Source: an uncultured Collinsella sp. (GTDB lineage: Bacteria > Actinomycetota > Coriobacteriia > Coriobacteriales > Coriobacteriaceae). From it: 7,646 bases of DNA. Numbering within the stretch: position 1 is the stretch's first letter; every line of letters starts with the position of its first letter. The translations under genes and the position numbers were made by a program. The stretch covers positions 1 through 7,646 of the forward strand of contig URBA01000065.1 of NCBI GenBank assembly GCA_900545905.1. The letters run 5' to 3'. This document shows, piece after piece, positions 6,765 to 7,646 of this stretch. The notes under the pieces are model-generated. The model ran no database searches and was not told the DNA's origin. It saw only the letters and a list, made by a program, of their open reading frames with translations.

Positions 6765-7606
6765 AGTTGCCGTAACCTCCCCTCTCCTGGTCGCGGATGA
6801 CGTGGCCGCCCTCGAGGGCGATCACGCGACGGTGCATGCTATCGACCATCTCGCGGTCGTGCGTGGCGACGATCACGGTGGTGCCGGTGCGGTTAATACG
6901 CTCAAGCAGCTTCATGATGCCCAGCGAGATCGCCGGGTCGAGGTTGCCCGTGGGCTCGTCACAGATCAAAAGCGGCGGGCGGTTGACCATGGCGCGGGCA
7001 ACGGCAACGCGCTGCTGCTCGCCACCGGAAAGCTGGTCGGGCAGCGAGTCCATCTGATCGGCCAGACCGACCAGACGCAGCACCTCGGGCACCTGGCTGC
7101 GAATGACGCCCTTGGGCTTGCCGATGCACTGCAGGGCAAACGCCACGTTTTCGTAGGCGGTCTTTTGCGGCAGAAGCTTAAAGTCCTGGAACACGGCGCC
7201 AATCTGGCGGCGCAGGAACGGAACCTTGCGGTTCTTGATCTTCATGAGGTCCTGACCGGCAACCAGGATGCGGCCGCTCGTCGGCTTGACGTCGCGGTTG
7301 AGCGTCGACAGCAGCGTGGTCTTACCCGAGCCGGAGTGACCGACCAAGAAGACAAACTCGCCCGGATAGATCTCGATGTTGATGTCGTCGAGTGCAGGCT
7401 TGTTGGGCTGTGCCGGATAGATCTTGGTGACATGCTCCATAAGGATGACGGGCTCGACACCGGCCTGCTTGGCCATCTTCTTGCGGCTGGCTTGCGGATC
7501 GATGGGCGCAAACACCGACGTAAAATCGGGGTTGTTGAGCGCGTTATCGAGGCTTGCGACCTCGGCTGCCTGATCGCTCTCGACCACCGGGGCAGCAGGC
7601 TGCGTG
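6751..7606 (-). CDS. ftsE: Cell division ATP-binding protein FtsE, 5' end cut off
   Basis: The cytoplasmic ATPase of FtsEX. All ABC motifs are present, numbered from the in-frame ATG at 7476: Walker A GHSGSGKT (46-53), Q-loop FQD (96-98), signature LSGGEQQR (149-156), Walker B LLICDEP (169-175, catalytic E174) and switch histidine H206. The body starts LMEHVTKIYP, as usual for FtsE. Upstream of that the frame stays open for about 54 residues, to the adapter at 7607, with acidic and Ala/Pro-rich composition. Neither the ATG at 7476 nor that at 7440 has a convincing ribosome binding site, so the true start is probably outside the window and the protein has an N-terminal extension. An apparent start MCIRDS at 7623 is adapter sequence and must be ignored. 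The 3' end overlaps ftsX by 14 bases. Stop is TAA. Confidence 0.95.
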
Positions 7607-7646
7607 CTGTCTCTTATACACATCTGACGCTGCCGCCGAAGCTAGA
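7607..7646 (+). other. Nextera/Tn5 sequencing adapter (artefact)
   Basis: Bases 7607-7625 are the reverse complement of the Tn5 mosaic end, CTGTCTCTTATACACATCT. Bases 7626-7639 are the reverse complement of the Read-1 adapter with one mismatch (C for A at 7636). Bases 7640-7646 (AGCTAGA) begin the reverse complement of the same TTCTAGCT index seen at the left end. This is adapter read-through, not genome, and it falsely extends the ftsE frame. Confidence 0.98.

Overview
The window is a short assembled fragment whose first 55 and last 40 bases are not genomic. They are Illumina Nextera/Tn5 adapter: P5 tail, i5 index TTCTAGCT, Read-1 adapter and Tn5 mosaic end. The same adapter sits at both ends in inverted orientation, as expected from reads running through short inserts. 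Genomic DNA therefore spans about 56..7606. It is fairly GC-rich, and every gene lies on the minus strand. Gene content, strong GGAGG ribosome binding sites and one TTG start fit a Gram-positive. A gut actinomycete of the Coriobacteriia (Collinsella-like) is my best guess, by inference only.

Read in the direction of transcription (right to left): (1) ftsE, cut at its 5' end by the adapter, overlaps ftsX by 14 bases. Together they encode the ABC-type complex that controls septal peptidoglycan hydrolysis, and a clear intrinsic terminator follows. (2) rnr, a 711-residue RNase R-type exoribonuclease with an unusual domain plan (basic N-terminal tail, no obvious winged helix), ends near a GC-rich hairpin. 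(3) A stand-alone small serine recombinase follows. Its upstream region carries a cluster of AAACCT-type repeats with 13-base inverted arms, which could be its own recombination or operator site or a dispersed repeat. (4) A VanZ-family membrane protein starts at TTG and is followed by a perfect 9-bp hairpin. (5) The last unit is murR-murQ, an RpiR/SIS-domain regulator translationally coupled to MurNAc-6-phosphate etherase. Inverted repeats lie upstream of murR, and a strong ribosome binding site just after murQ points to another operon member beyond the end.

The theme is envelope biology: FtsEX for division-linked wall hydrolysis, MurQ/MurR for recovery of the wall amino sugar MurNAc, and VanZ as a small membrane protein of a family tied to glycopeptide resistance. 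RNase R and the recombinase interrupt this theme. No gene-free stretch exceeds 300 bases; the gaps are about 204 (1900-2103), 104 (2686-2789), 177 (3396-3572) and 135 (5709-5843) bases. I see no tRNA, rRNA, CRISPR array or complete mobile element, and no clearly novel multi-gene system. The points most worth a second look are the repeat cluster at the recombinase, the N-terminal extension of FtsE and the RNase R architecture.
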